From: Zingiber officinale
Taxonomy: Eukaryota; Streptophyta; Magnoliopsida; Zingiberales; Zingiberaceae
DNA length: 64,000 nucleotides
Assembly (NCBI RefSeq): GCF_018446385.1
Contig: NC_056000.1
Location: forward strand, 38,353,511 to 38,417,510
Direction: 5' to 3'
Position numbers and translations under genes: made by a program. The notes below the pieces were generated by a model that worked only from the letters and a program-made list of their open reading frames with translations, was not told where the DNA came from and ran no database searches. Positions 1 to 10,008 of this stretch are shown here, one piece after another; position 1 is the stretch's first letter, and each line of letters opens with the position of its first letter.

Positions 1-543
1 CCTGCTGAGGTTGACCGGCGACGGCGATGGATGGCTGCGTATGGAGGCAACGGCACGGGCCACCTCCTCTTCCCGGACGGCCCGGAAGGACTGCACGCGC
101 GCTGCGCTCAGCAGCTCCACCATGTAGAGCTTGCGCGCCTGGCGCCAGCACTCGCCGTACGGGGAGAAGGTGACGTCGTTGAGCCCGTAGCTGAGCTTGG
201 TGGCGGCGAACAGCGCCGGGCGGCCGGAGAAGGCGAGATCGTGGTGCTTGAAGACTTCGCGAGCGGCGGCGGCGGAGGAGACGACCAGCGTGGGGACGGA
301 ACCAAGGCGGAGGTACATGAGCGGTCCATGTTCGGCGGCAAGTGCGGAGAGGGCGAGGTGGGGGGCGGCGGAGCCCAGTTGGTGCAGGTTCCCGATGATC
401 GGCAGCGGCCGCGGCCCCGGCGGGAGCTTGGCTTTGCATTGGCCATCTCTGCCTTCTCCGCGATGACTCCGGCGAAAGAGAAGGAAGAGCAGAGGAATCG
501 AGACAACGCAGCAGAAGATCAGAATGCAGCCGTTTGGATTCAT
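1..543 (-). CDS. Cytochrome P450, CYP71-like, N-terminal part (runs off window)
   Basis: The frame is open from an ATG at 541-543 (minus strand) to the window edge, giving 181 residues with no stop. Residues 7-23 are a hydrophobic anchor (ILIFCCVVSIPLLFLLF), followed by a basic stretch and the proline hinge LPPGP at 40-44, then PLPIIGNLHQLG, which is the standard start of microsomal plant P450s. WRQARK at 133-138 is the C-helix WxxxR motif that contacts the heme propionate. The wording around it (SPYGECWRQARKL, then VELLSAARVQSFRAVREEE) is typical of the CYP71 clan, which oxidises specialised metabolites such as terpenoids, alkaloids and phenolics at the ER membrane. The heme-binding cysteine, oxygen-binding helix and the usual CYP71 intron lie outside the window, so completeness and substrate cannot be judged. 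The gene is GC-rich (CCG/CGC-type third positions) against AT-rich flanks, as is common for monocot P450s. Confidence 0.93.
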   Translation of the reverse strand, partial: MNPNGCILIFCCVVSIPLLFLLFRRSHRGEGRDGQCKAKLPPGPRPLPIIGNLHQLGSAAPHLALSALAAEHGPLMYLRLGSVPTLVVSSAAAAREVFKHHDLAFSGRPALFAATKLSYGLNDVTFSPYGECWRQARKLYMVELLSAARVQSFRAVREEEVARAVASIRSHPSPSPVNLSR

Positions 544-2508
544 GGCTGTGGAATCAATTGGAATGGAGGAGCGTTGATAAAGAGAGAGATGGGGACACGT
601 GGCGACGTTTCGGGAGCTCAAAAAGAACTTGTACGGAGAAGTAAAGGATAAATTATTGAAGAATTAGGGGTGTTCTTTTAAGGAATTTCATTTATTTTTT
701 TATGATGAGTTTTATAAAGTTGATAGTTTTTTTATCAACTTTTATAGCATTGCATGTGATAGATTTTACCGACATTTATACATTTTTCTTATCAATCATT
801 ATATAATACTACAGTCATATCTAACGATTAAGAAGAAAATTTTATTCTCATATATATATATATATATATATAGAAAAAAATAAAAGTAGAATTTCTCAGG
901 ATGATTTTTAATTTATTCTTATTGATTTCACACGTTCTATTATAATTTTGATGGTATTTAAAAAATACTTGATTTGTTATCTCTCCATACATTGATATTG
1001 ACTGGTTATTTTTTATATCAAATAATTGATCAAAGTAATCATCATCATGAACATGCTCTGGTAAGAATGATGAAACTTATTATCTAGTTCAACTAAAAAT
1101 TCATCAAAATGATACTTCTTACAAAGAAAAATATATAATCTGACACAAGCCAAAACAACTCAACTTGTGTTGTATATAAAAATAGATGAGCTATTTTGAA
1201 TATTTTAAACCGCGATTTAAATACTCTCAATGACGATCTTCAAAGAGGCATGATGAAGATTGAGCAACTCCTTTTCATTTTCTAGGTGATGACTGTTGGG
1301 GTTGCAAGGTTGCAAACATAGTCCTATATTGAAAATACATGGGAAAGATCATGGGTTTATAAGAGAAAAAATATCTCCATTGGCATGAGACATTTTGGGG
1401 AGAGCCCAAGAGCAAAATCATGAGGGATTAGGCCCAAAGTAGACCTTTGTGCAGTAAATTCTTAAAGATGATAACATACACCTCAAAATGGAGTCAAACA
1501 TTGACACCGATTCAAATATCCACCATCCACAAAACATATTTACCTATCAAATCATATTCATGGAATAAAATGATCAAATATAAATAACATATGCAATTTT
1601 GAAAAAAGAAAAATCCCATATCACAAAACCAAAACAATTGATTAAACAAGAGTGGATGCTTCCAACAATAGATTTAAAAAAAAAATACAAAGCACCACAA
1701 TTTTTTTCGGACGAACCAAAACAATAAAGTCAAACAGTATAATCCTAATAAATGTTCACCTGTCTGTGAGAGAGATCGAATAAGAGTCGAGAAAATGGAA
1801 AGAGCGCTTGATTAACATATGGAACTCGAATTCAATGACGAAGGAATTCAATCTAGGAGCAAGAAAGAGACAGAATCATGGAGAAAGGGAAAAAAGAGGC
1901 GATGATGGTCAAAAAGAGAAAGACATGTTGAGTTAAAAGTATAAAGAAAACTCACGGATGAATAAATGACTTTTTATTTTTTATTTTTTTTAAAGTTTAC
2001 CAAGTGTTTAAAGTTGGTACCCAAATAATTTTAAAAGATCTATGAAAATTCATAAAAATTTTGATACCAAAAGATTTTTATACAATTTTAAAAGTTAAAT
2101 TTTTATAGAGTTTATAAAAATCTTGAATATATATATTAGTTATTGAAAGTAATTAAAAATTTAAGATGAAATACACCCTTAATTATTTAAAAAGAAAAAG
2201 TTAATGCTTAGCTCTTAATCCTTCCGTTCATAATTAATGGGCAGACAAGGAAAGCTACCTAAAAGATTCCATCTTATCCACCCACTCTAAACCATGAAAA
2301 GAATGTGTCAAAAGCCTACCTCATTTTTTTTTTACTCAATATACTACAATATTATAGTAATCAATAAACTATAATACTAAGCAGTTACTATTAATTAATA
2401 GAGATATTCTTAAAAAATTTTTTTAAGGAAAACTCTTAAGTATAGATGTATAAATGATGGGATCTATTATTTTATTTTTGTGGATCCCATTATTTATGTA
2501 TCTATCCT
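544..2508. other. P450 upstream region, AT-rich, no gene seen
   Basis: The GC-rich P450 gives way to AT-rich DNA at about 650. A TA dinucleotide run sits at 850-872. No convincing reading frame was seen. The stretch 544-700 is presumably the P450 5' UTR and core promoter. I could not pick a TATA box with confidence, although a TTTATAAA at about 712 is at a plausible distance from the ATG. Confidence 0.5.
1285..1470. repeat. Probable dispersed repeat fragment
   Basis: The block begins TGTTGGGGTTGCAAGG and contains phrases such as CATGGGAAAGATCATGGG and AGCCCAAGAGCAAAA. I recall this wording from a dispersed plant repeat that often lies near genes. No terminal repeats or target duplication were identified here, so the boundaries are approximate. 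Confidence 0.3.
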
Positions 2509-2511
2509 TAA

Positions 2512-2735
2512 GGGTTTGTTTGGTTCAAGTCATCATGTATAACCTTGATTATGTGATTACCAAGTAATCACATAACCAAGGTTATAGGAAATAAAATATA
2601 ATCAAATGTTGTTTGGTTCAACTTAAGTAATGCAACAAAAACTTGTTTGTTTGAAGGTTTTAATGAATACCCTAGTTTAATATTTTACCGTATTACCCTC
2701 AGTTACAAAACCAACTATACATAATATTATTATTA

Positions 2736-2766
<31 letters not shown>

Positions 2767-3365
2767 TTTTTTTAATGTTTTTTACTTTTCTTTTTCCTAT
2801 ATATTTTTTTACTTTTTATGGTTTTTTTATTTTTTAATGTTTTTATATTTTTATATTATTTATATTTATTTATTTATTTTATTTTTATTTTTTGTTAAAT
2901 TTTTATAATTTTTTTAAATTTTTTAAAATTTTTAAATTTTTTTAAATTTTTTAAAATTTTTAATGTTTTTTTAAAATTTTTTTAACATTTTTAAAATTTT
3001 TATTTTTTATTTTTAAAATTTTTATTTTTTTAAATTATTTATTTAAAAAAAATAATTTTTAAAATTTTTTAAAACATTTTTTATATTTTTATATTTTTTA
3101 CTATTTTTTACATTTTTTCTCTTTTTTTCATGTTTTTTCTTATCGGAGAATATTTTTGGTAAAAAAATTTCGTTAACCCCGGAATCAACAAAAACCTTAG
3201 TTTTCTGAGATTTTCCGATTCCGGGCTACATGACCCATTTGCTGACGTATCGAACATGGAATATTACTTGGGAATCATCGAATACCTAAACCAAAAAAAG
3301 TTTTTGTTGATAGTATTAAATGGATAATCAAGATTATCAAGAATAACTCCGAACCAAACACATCC
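2512..3365. mobile_element. Tourist-like (PIF/Harbinger) MITE, 854 bp, TSD TAA
   Basis: The terminal inverted repeats are GGGTTTGTTTGGTTC at the left and the complement of GGATGTGTTTGGTTC at the right. They are flanked by TAA at 2509-2511 and TAA at 3366-3368. A 3-bp TAA/TTA duplication with a GGxxGTTTGGTT terminus is characteristic of Tourist/PIF-Harbinger MITEs. There is no transposase frame. The interior is a long T/A-rich run (about 2700-3120), and near the left end an almost perfect hairpin occupies 2541-2582 (AACCTTGATTATGTGATTAC and its complement). Confidence 0.82.
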
Positions 3366-3368
3366 TAA

Positions 3369-4179
3369 GAATTTTTTTTAAAATTTTTCCTTAAAAATAT
3401 CATTTCTCTAATTAATATTGACTTGACTTTATAAGATCTCAAATCTGCTCATATTATAAAATCTGTTATTCTGGTGGTCCTCCTCATACTATTTATATTA
3501 TTAGGAGAGAATAAATTTTTAAAAAATTAAACTTATATATTAAGTAAACGAATAATTTCTCTTAATCTTTTCCATGCTTACTCAATTCTATAAATTTATA
3601 ATGTTATAATTAACTCGGCTCCAGAGCACCTCTGATCATGTTATAGTTGCATGTTCACAGATGAAATTCTGCTCGACTGAAGTTAATGAGATCGTATTCA
3701 ATTCAAATCAATTTTGATAAGCGCATAACAGCTATAAATCATAATGGTTAATGGGGAATTTAGGGCACACATAGAGTTTGGAATCAATAAAATGCAGGTG
3801 TATGTATGTGTATATTGTTAGAAAAATAATCTTATAGAGATTTAGGGAATTAACTAAATTTAAATTGTAATAAACTAAATTAATATTAAGCTACCAGTAG
3901 GGGGGCTGACAGAGGAGCAGGGAAACAGAGATGGAGAGTTTCTATTTTTTGTGTGCCTAACATTCTCTGTGCAATGGGCGTGCGCAGGTCATGCTTGCAC
4001 ATGAGTCAAGTCAACTTAGTTCAATGCAATTGAGGCCCAAGATTTGCACCTCCTGCGTACCCACGCATGAGAAAGAGTCTCTCTCCCATGCATTTATTCA
4101 CACTATCAATAAATGTGAATCAATATAAACCAACCAATATACTTTGAAACTCTCAATGTGAGACTAAAGTCTCATTCAT

Positions 4180-4227
<48 letters not shown>

Positions 4228-4264
4228 GATTTCCAGTTAAAATATAAGAATTTTTCCTCCATAT
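3369..4264. other. Intergenic AT-rich DNA with TA microsatellite
   Basis: No gene was seen. A long TA run lies at 4184-4225. The 3740-4180 part contains a moderately GC-rich stretch ending in a splice-like or LTR-like leader wording, but I found no paired ends. Confidence 0.4.
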
Positions 4265-4269
4265 GAGAC

Positions 4270-4410
4270 TCGCAGTTAAGGGATGTTGGGCTTTTATGTT
4301 GCCCACGGCTAGCGCTTCCCAATTTATCCTGGTGGTCGGTGAAAAACTTTCATAGGGTCGGGCTGGTTACCCCAGGTTCGATGTTACCTGACCTAGTTAA
4401 TCATTTTTTT
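4270..4410 (+). repeat. SINE-like fragment (box-B-like core)
   Basis: The sequence CCAGGTTCGATGTTACC (about 4371-4387) resembles an RNA polymerase III box B (GGTTCGANNCC). It follows GGTGGTCGGTGAAA and GGTTACCCC wording that I associate with plant tRNA-derived SINEs. Only a part seems present, and target duplications were not established. Confidence 0.35.
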
Positions 4411-4445
4411 TTGTATGCATGCAATAAAAAAAACTTTCAATCCCC

Positions 4446-4656
4446 TCAGGGTAAACAGTTAGTTAGCACATGGTGGTGTTACCACTATAAAGTCTGGGGT
4501 TAAATCCTGGCTAGTAGCCGGGTGTTTGCCCTCCATGTGCTAGTCTACTTCTCAAGATTAGTAGTCGTCCATGATTTACCTCTTTCATATTAACTTGAGG
4601 ATATGCTAACTGAGGTAATGGGAGAGTGAATCACCTTTTTACCATAATAAAAAAAA
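4446..4656 (+). repeat. tRNA-derived SINE
   Basis: A box-A-like TTAGCACATGGTGG is followed about 35 bp later by a box-B-like GGGGTTAAATCCTGG, then a non-tRNA body and a terminal A-run (about 4648-4656). The order and spacing fit a tRNA-derived SINE on the plus strand. The flanks AAAAAAACTTTC (before) and AAAAAAACTCTC (after) look like a degenerate target duplication. Confidence 0.5.
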
Positions 4657-4779
4657 ACTCTCTTTTCTCTATTCTTTCTTTTATATGCATGCATTAATTA
4701 AAAAAAAAACTCTCTTTCCTCTCTTCTATCTCTTTCCTTTCTTCAACATGGCTTGGTTTGATTCATATCAAGCCAACGT

Positions 4780-6262
4780 TGGACTTGATTTTTCATATTC
4801 TATATATTTTTATATAGCTGAAAGTTTGTATGATATTGTAACATCTCCGGAGATGCAGAAAAAAGTAATAGAAGATACTGTTGGACTCCTTGCAACCTTA
4901 GAAATCTATCAGACTTAAAATGAGTCTAATCAGACTTGTCTAGGTCCATTAGTGGATTTTGGTCAAAACCTACTAATGGACCTAGACAAGTTCGATTAAA
5001 CCTAATTCAAGTTGGTAGATTTCTGAAGTTGCAAGGAATTCAAAGGTGCTCTCCATTGCCTTTTTGACATCTCTAGATATGTTATAATGTTGCAATGGAG
5101 GGCACTGTTTGATTCTTTGCAACCTCAGAAAACCACCAGATTTGAAATGTGTTTAATCGGATCTATTTAGGCCCATCAATATATTTTGATCAAAATCCAT
5201 TAATGGGCCTAGACAGGTCTGATTGGATCCATTTCAAGTCCGGTGGTTTTTAGAGATTGCAATCTCCATTGTTTTTTTGGCATCTTTGGAGGTGACAATA
5301 TCATATAAACTTTCATCCATATAAAGCATGTGGTCTTGGTCTTTGGAAGAATAGGCCCAATGTGTAGGGATGTAAAGGAACCAAACGGTTCGCGAGTTAT
5401 TCGGAGCTCGGTTCAATAAAAAGCTCGTTCGAGTTCGTTCGTTTATCTTATCGAGCCGAGCTCGAGCTCGATAGTTTTATTGAGCCGAGCTCGAGCTTAA
5501 GGATATTCGACTCGTCAGCTCGCGAATATGTTTGTTTGTAGACGCACGAGCCAAAAAACGAGCCTTAAATCGAGCTAAAAAACGAGCTCTAAAACGAGCC
5601 AACAAACGAATTCTAAAATGAACCTTAAAATGAGCAAAAAAAAAAAAATGAGCTCTAAAATGAGTCCGAAAACGAGTTCAAGCTCGTTTAACGAATTAGG
5701 CTCGTTAACTATGATAATCGAGCTAATAACGAGCCGAGCTCGAACTGTTCACGAGCTTGATAATTCCAAAACGAGCTGAGCTCAAGCCTTGTAATAAAAG
5801 TTCGATTCGAGCTCGAGCCGAGCTCAAGTCCGAATATAACTTAAACGAGCCGAGCTCAAGCCTAATACTGTTCGGCTCGATTCGGCTCATTTACATCCCT
5901 ACCAATGTGTGCCTATCTTCCGGATACCAGGACTACGCTCTATATATTTCTATATAGTTGAAAGTTTATATGGCATTGTAACACCTCTAGAGATGCAGAA
6001 AAAATAATGGAGGGCACTGTTGGACTCTTTGTAATTTTAAAAATCCACAGATTTAAAATGAATCTAATCAGATATGTCTAGGTTCATTAGTGAGATTTGG
6101 TCAAAATCCACTAATGGACCTAGATAGGTCTAATTGGTCCCATTTCAAGTCCGATGTTTTTTTGAGATTGTAAGGAATCTAACGGTGTCATTCATTACTT
6201 TTTTCGGCCTATCCGGAGGTGTTACAATGTCATATAAACTTTTAGCTATATAAAACACAAAA
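4780..6262. repeat. Tandem series of long palindromes (fold-back repeat), split by a MULE
   Basis: Three head-to-tail copies of a long inverted repeat are visible. Each reads TATATAGCTGAAAGTTT..., CAACCT(C/T)AGAAA, CCAC..., GTCTAGG(C/T)CCATTA, a short loop near TTTTGGTCAAAA, then the complement of all of these in reverse. The approximate copies are 4805-5097, 5092-5330 and 5945-6255. The linker between copies 2 and 3 is itself palindromic (TTGGAAGAATAGGC against GCCTATCTTCC) and is where the MULE landed. Short frames inside (for example 4685-4918) are by-products. I do not recognise the family; a MITE-like fold-back element amplified in tandem is the simplest reading. Confidence 0.7.
5366..5901. 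mobile_element. Non-autonomous MULE, 536 bp, 9-bp TSD
   Basis: The element has short terminal inverted repeats AGGGATGTAAA / TTTACATCCCT and is flanked by perfect 9-bp duplications CCAATGTGT (5357-5365 and 5902-5910). A 9-bp duplication indicates Mutator-like transposition. The interior is saturated with GAGCTCG/CGAGCC motifs, and the two halves are roughly complementary, so the whole element can fold back. It has no transposase frame. It inserted into the palindrome series described at 4780-6262. Confidence 0.82.
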
Positions 6263-6411
6263 CCAAACAAAGAGCAGATATCCGAACAAAAGAGTATTTA
6301 TGATGAGTACATGATAAAAGAGACGATCATGCAAAGAATACATACGTATAAAGAAAGTGAATGTACATTAAAACATGCATACACGATCATAATATTTACG
6401 CACATAAGATC

Positions 6412-7110
6412 TCGACTCCGAAGCGTCTATCGATGAAACTGAAGCAGCGGTATTGGTAAGGAAGTTCAATAAGTTTATTAAGACTAATAAATTTAGATCG
6501 CAGTCAAGAAGACATCATTAAAACAAAAGAACTGTCCGATGCTACAACTGCAATGAAGAAGAGCACGTCAAGGATGACTGCCTAAAATTGAGGGAAAAGG
6601 ACAAGCACACAAAATTAACTTCCTCCAATACAAGACCATGAAGGCCACATGGGATGATTCTTCATCCTCTGATTCCGAGGTAGCAGCCTTCTCTGGACTA
6701 GTACTAATGGTCAACCATCAAGAAGAAGATGAGACCAGCTCAGAGATGAGCATAGATGAAGAGGGAGGATCAGAAGAAGAAAGCTGCGATGAAGGGGGAG
6801 CATCAGAAATAGAGGTAAGCGAGGTACGTACTCTAAACCGAAACAATCTTTTCATTTTATCAAAGTTCTTACAAAATACTTAGTAAAATCAGAAAAAGAA
6901 ATTGTTGATTTAAAAACACTGTTAGATAATTTACAAACAAAAAATGATAATTTGAAAATACAAATTCAAAATTTAAAAACTGATGCATGCTTAAAACCTA
7001 ACAACATTCAAAAATCAAAACTTAGAGTTTATGGAAAGTTAAGTTGGTATATTAGACAACATCAGGGACAACTTAGAAAGATTTTCAAAAATTATGTACC
7101 CCTAAATTTT
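6412..7110 (+). pseudogene. Copia element A: gag relic (zinc knuckle plus acidic/coiled-coil tail)
   Basis: A frame around 6450-6600 reads RKFNKFIKTNKF, a stop, then RCYNCNEEEHVKDDC, a CX2CX4HX4C zinc knuckle typical of copia gag, which binds genomic RNA in the virus-like particle. A shift at about 6630 leads into MKATWDDSSSSDSE and an acidic run (6638-6883), then Lys/Asn-rich coiled-coil-like wording to about 7110. At least one stop and one frameshift break it. Pol is absent and the upstream half of gag and the 5' LTR are missing, so this is a truncated relic. Confidence 0.75.
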
Positions 7111-7794
7111 TAGTTAATCTAGTAAGAAGGAACCCATATTGGGTTCTCAAGTCTTATTTAGATTAAAAATTCTCTTATGTTCAGGTTTTCAAAGAAATTA
7201 AATGTTTATATTCCTTAAAAGGCTTTATCTAGAAGTGGTTGATGATCCAATAACCAAGAAGGCCTAGTGTCTCGTCACAGCCTGAAAGTCGATTATCGAA
7301 TTGAATATTTAATTGACAAACTGATAAGTATGAAAATTAATTTAATGCTTTTAAATTCTTGTCAATTATCAGAAAATTTTATTTTTTAAATTAAATTGTT
7401 TTGAAAATGTTCAATTAACTTGAAAAATGTTTTTTTTAAACTTGACCATTTGTACCTTTTTTTTATGTGATTAAAGGGGAAGAGATAGGTACAAGTTTAG
7501 GGAGAGTTAATATTTTTTTTTAATTTTACTAGTTAATATTTTTTTAATTTTACTTAGTGTTGTAACTTCTATTATTGCAATCTTTATGCTTAAAATAGTT
7601 TAGTAATTTCTTTAAATTACTACTTGTCTGTTTTTACCCTAACTTGAACTTGGGTTGATACGCATCAAAAAGAGCGAGATTATTGTGTTGGTGCGGTTAG
7701 CATTAACGGTCTAACTCAGGTTTTGATGAATGACAAATCAGGTTAAGTTAGGTTTGTTGTGATCTAACACTCTGACCGAGTGTGCAGACGAAAT

Positions 7795-7991
7795 CCAGAC
7801 AGGTCGACGGGCTGACCGGATGTCTGGCACGAAGTCCAAGCGGGTCGACGGGCTGACCGGACGCTTGGCGAAAAGTCCAGCTAGGTCGATGGGCTGACCG
7901 GATAGTTGGCGAGAAGTCCAAGCGGGTCGACGGGCTGACCGGACGCTTGGCGAGAAGTCCAGACAGGTCGAAGGGCTGATCGGACGTCTGG
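7795..7991. repeat. Five-unit hairpin array in B 5' LTR, exact 41-bp period
   Basis: Units start at 7795, 7836, 7877, 7918 and 7959; each is 33 bp with an 8-bp spacer (mostly CGAGAAGT). The layout is a 7-base arm, GGTC, an 8-base loop (GACGGGCT), GACC, GGA and a 7-base arm. The outer arms are CCAGACA/TGTCTGG, CCAAGCG/CGCTTGG, CCAGCTA/TAGTTGG (one G-T pair), CCAAGCG/CGCTTGG and CCAGACA/CGTCTGG (one mismatch). Arm sequence changes between units while pairing is kept. Confidence 0.88.
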
Positions 7992-8023
7992 CAGGTAAGT
8001 AAGGTAAGTCACTGGAGGGGAGT

Positions 8024-8933
8024 TGTTGGGGATCGGTCGGCCGGCTTGAAGGGGGGTTGGATAGACGGCGCCCCCAAATACTCGCTTCTTTCTACAACAT
8101 TAATGCACAAGCAGAAATGCAAACAAAGCAAGTAGAAAGCTAGATACTAAAGGAAAGAATGCAAACCAAGCTACACGATTATTTACGTGGTTCGGAGATA
8201 AAGCTCCTACTCCACGGTTGTCCGTAAGGTGGACGATCCCTATCCGTCGGTGGATTACTCCCCGGAAGACCTCCGGCTAGCTCACGTAGCTCCTTGTGGG
8301 TGGAGAAACCTCACCACAACTCTTACTAAGGACTCTTGAGAAGCTAGGGCACTGGTAGACTACTAATAGAGATTAACCATCTCTATTTCGTCAACCTCAA
8401 CCAAGCTTCCAAGGCTTGGTTATATAGGCCACGGGTTGGAAAACCCCGCCTACCAGTCGACTGCTAAAACATGCAGTCGACTGCTACAGTACTGTTACAG
8501 TAGCGCTACAGTACTGCTACAGTAAAACCCTAAAACTAGAATTTTACTCCAAGTACAATCTCTCATGCACTCGTACCCTCACCCTTATGACTCGTTTGAC
8601 GCTTCATTTGCAGCTTTGACCTCTTGCCTTCAAGCCAACTTCCTTTGGCTCTCGTCCCTTGGATGCATTCAAGCCCGTGGCTCGTCCCCAATGCCATCCT
8701 TCGCGTATGCCTCGAAGTCGCTTCCCTCGACCCTTGTCCTCGCTGCCTTGTCCACGGTCCCTCGAATGCTCCATCCTTCACCGGACCCGAAGTCATCAAC
8801 CTGAGTCACATGTGTAACCTGCAAACCTGCACAACTCAAATACACATATCAAATACAAGGGTGAACCTAACTTAAACTCTTTGCCCAAACACCAAAACAC
8901 ATGGTCCCGCGGACCATCGGGATTGCTCCAACA
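8024..8933 (+). mobile_element. Solo LTR D (910 bp), TSD GGAGT
   Basis: The sequence starts TGTTGGGGATCGG and ends TTGCTCCAACA. It is flanked by perfect 5-bp duplications GGAGT at 8019-8023 and 8934-8938. The unoccupied site is seen in B's 3' LTR, where GGGGAGTGACTG is continuous near 24981. The interior has Ser/Pro-coding-like frames on both strands that are not genes, and a run of TACAGTA repeats near 8486-8525. No internal region is left, so this is the product of LTR-LTR recombination. Confidence 0.9.
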
Positions 8934-9703
8934 GGAGTGACTGTGAGGACGCGTTTCTGGGAAGGGAACATTAGGCGTCGAACCGGCTTGGATCCATTTC
9001 GGATATCTAAGTCGAGATCGTGACTAGATTCCGGTCTTGGAAAGACGGAATCTAAGTCATACTCTTTTTTGCTTATCTATATAACTGTGCTAACAAACTA
9101 TTTTGCAGGGCATACTTATTATTTGCCTCCGGACTAACATTTGTCTTGCAGGACGGATTCTGCGGGAAAACAGGGTCCGAGCGCCCGGAAGGGATCCGGG
9201 CGCCCGGGAGGCAAATTTCATCCAAACTCACGCGTCGCCACGTGGAGCTTGCTGGTTGGACCTGCCACGTCCCACCAGGGCGCTCGGAAGTGATCCGGGG
9301 CGCCCCGAGCCTCTTATAAAAGGAGGGTCAGAGGGAAGCTTCAAAACAACAACTGAAAGAAAGTCTTCTACTGCTTGCTTTGCTGCTCTGCGCTCCTATG
9401 ACGCCAACAAAGCTCCGCCAACACGCTCCTTCACTTTTTTGTTAAATTCTTGTCGGTATTTGCTTTATTTCCATTAGCATTCCTGTACTTTAGTTTATAA
9501 CAATTTTCGAATTGCTAGTGATTGCCCATCGAAAGCACCCTTGTGTGCGGGCCTTGGAGTAGGAGTCGACACAGGCTCCGAACCAAGTAAAACCAGCTTG
9601 TGTTAGTATTGTCTTTTTATTTCCGCTACGCGTAACTCTTTTTGAACGATTTTGCTTATCGATATTCACACCCCCCTCTATCGAACGCTTACGATCCAAC
9701 AAG

Positions 9704-9715
9704 TGGTATCAGAGC
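9704..9715 (+). promoter_or_regulatory. Primer-binding site of element B (tRNA-iMet type)
   Basis: TGGTATCAGAGC lies two bases after the LTR end. It is the usual complement of the 3' end of initiator methionine tRNA that primes minus-strand synthesis in plant copia elements. Confidence 0.9.
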
Positions 9716-10008
9716 AGGTACCGCTCTGATTTGGTGCAACCACCAATCAGGCAAAGGGGGTGTTTTTTAAAGAAAAGTTAGATATTGTTTGTCTTTAAAA
9801 TAAAACCTTACACCTTTCGTTTTTTCCCTCCAAAACTGTTTTTGAAAAATACATCGCTATCTCTTCACCATTGCTTAGTATTGACAAAATATTACATTTT
9901 CAAAATTTTGAAATAATATTTTTTGTTAATATTTTAATAATATTTTATTACTCTTTTCGAAAATAGCGAAATATTATTTTTTTCAGCACTACTAATCCAA
10001 GACCAAGT

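Larger units (their letters stand above)
7686..9701 (+). mobile_element. 5' LTR of element B (interrupted by solo LTR D)
   Basis: It begins TGTTGGTGCGGTTAGC and ends ACGATCCAACA. After removing D it is about 1.1 kb and aligns from end to end with the 3' LTR at 24650-25730. U3 carries the five-unit hairpin array at 7795-7991. A TATA box (CTCTTATAAAAGG) lies at about 9311-9323, so the transcription start should fall near 9345. The block 9180-9213 contains a GC-rich palindrome (GCGCCCGGA...TCCGGGCGC) that is shortened in the 3' LTR. Confidence 0.85.

Noticed and set aside
31..651. 206-codon plus-strand frame over the P450
   Set aside because: It is the antisense of the GC-rich P450 N-terminus; the minus strand has the recognisable P450 motifs.
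4685..4918. 77-codon frame with a hydrophobic start as a secreted peptide gene
   Set aside because: Most of it is the arm of the palindromic repeat and the start lies in a SINE tail and A-run.
7795..7991. Tandem tRNA-like or riboswitch reading of the hairpin array
   Set aside because: There is no tRNA cloverleaf and no known riboswitch core; it is kept only as an unexplained structural repeat.
9103..9477. 124-codon frame (and 25190-25507) as a gene
   Set aside because: These are homologous positions in the two LTRs of element B.
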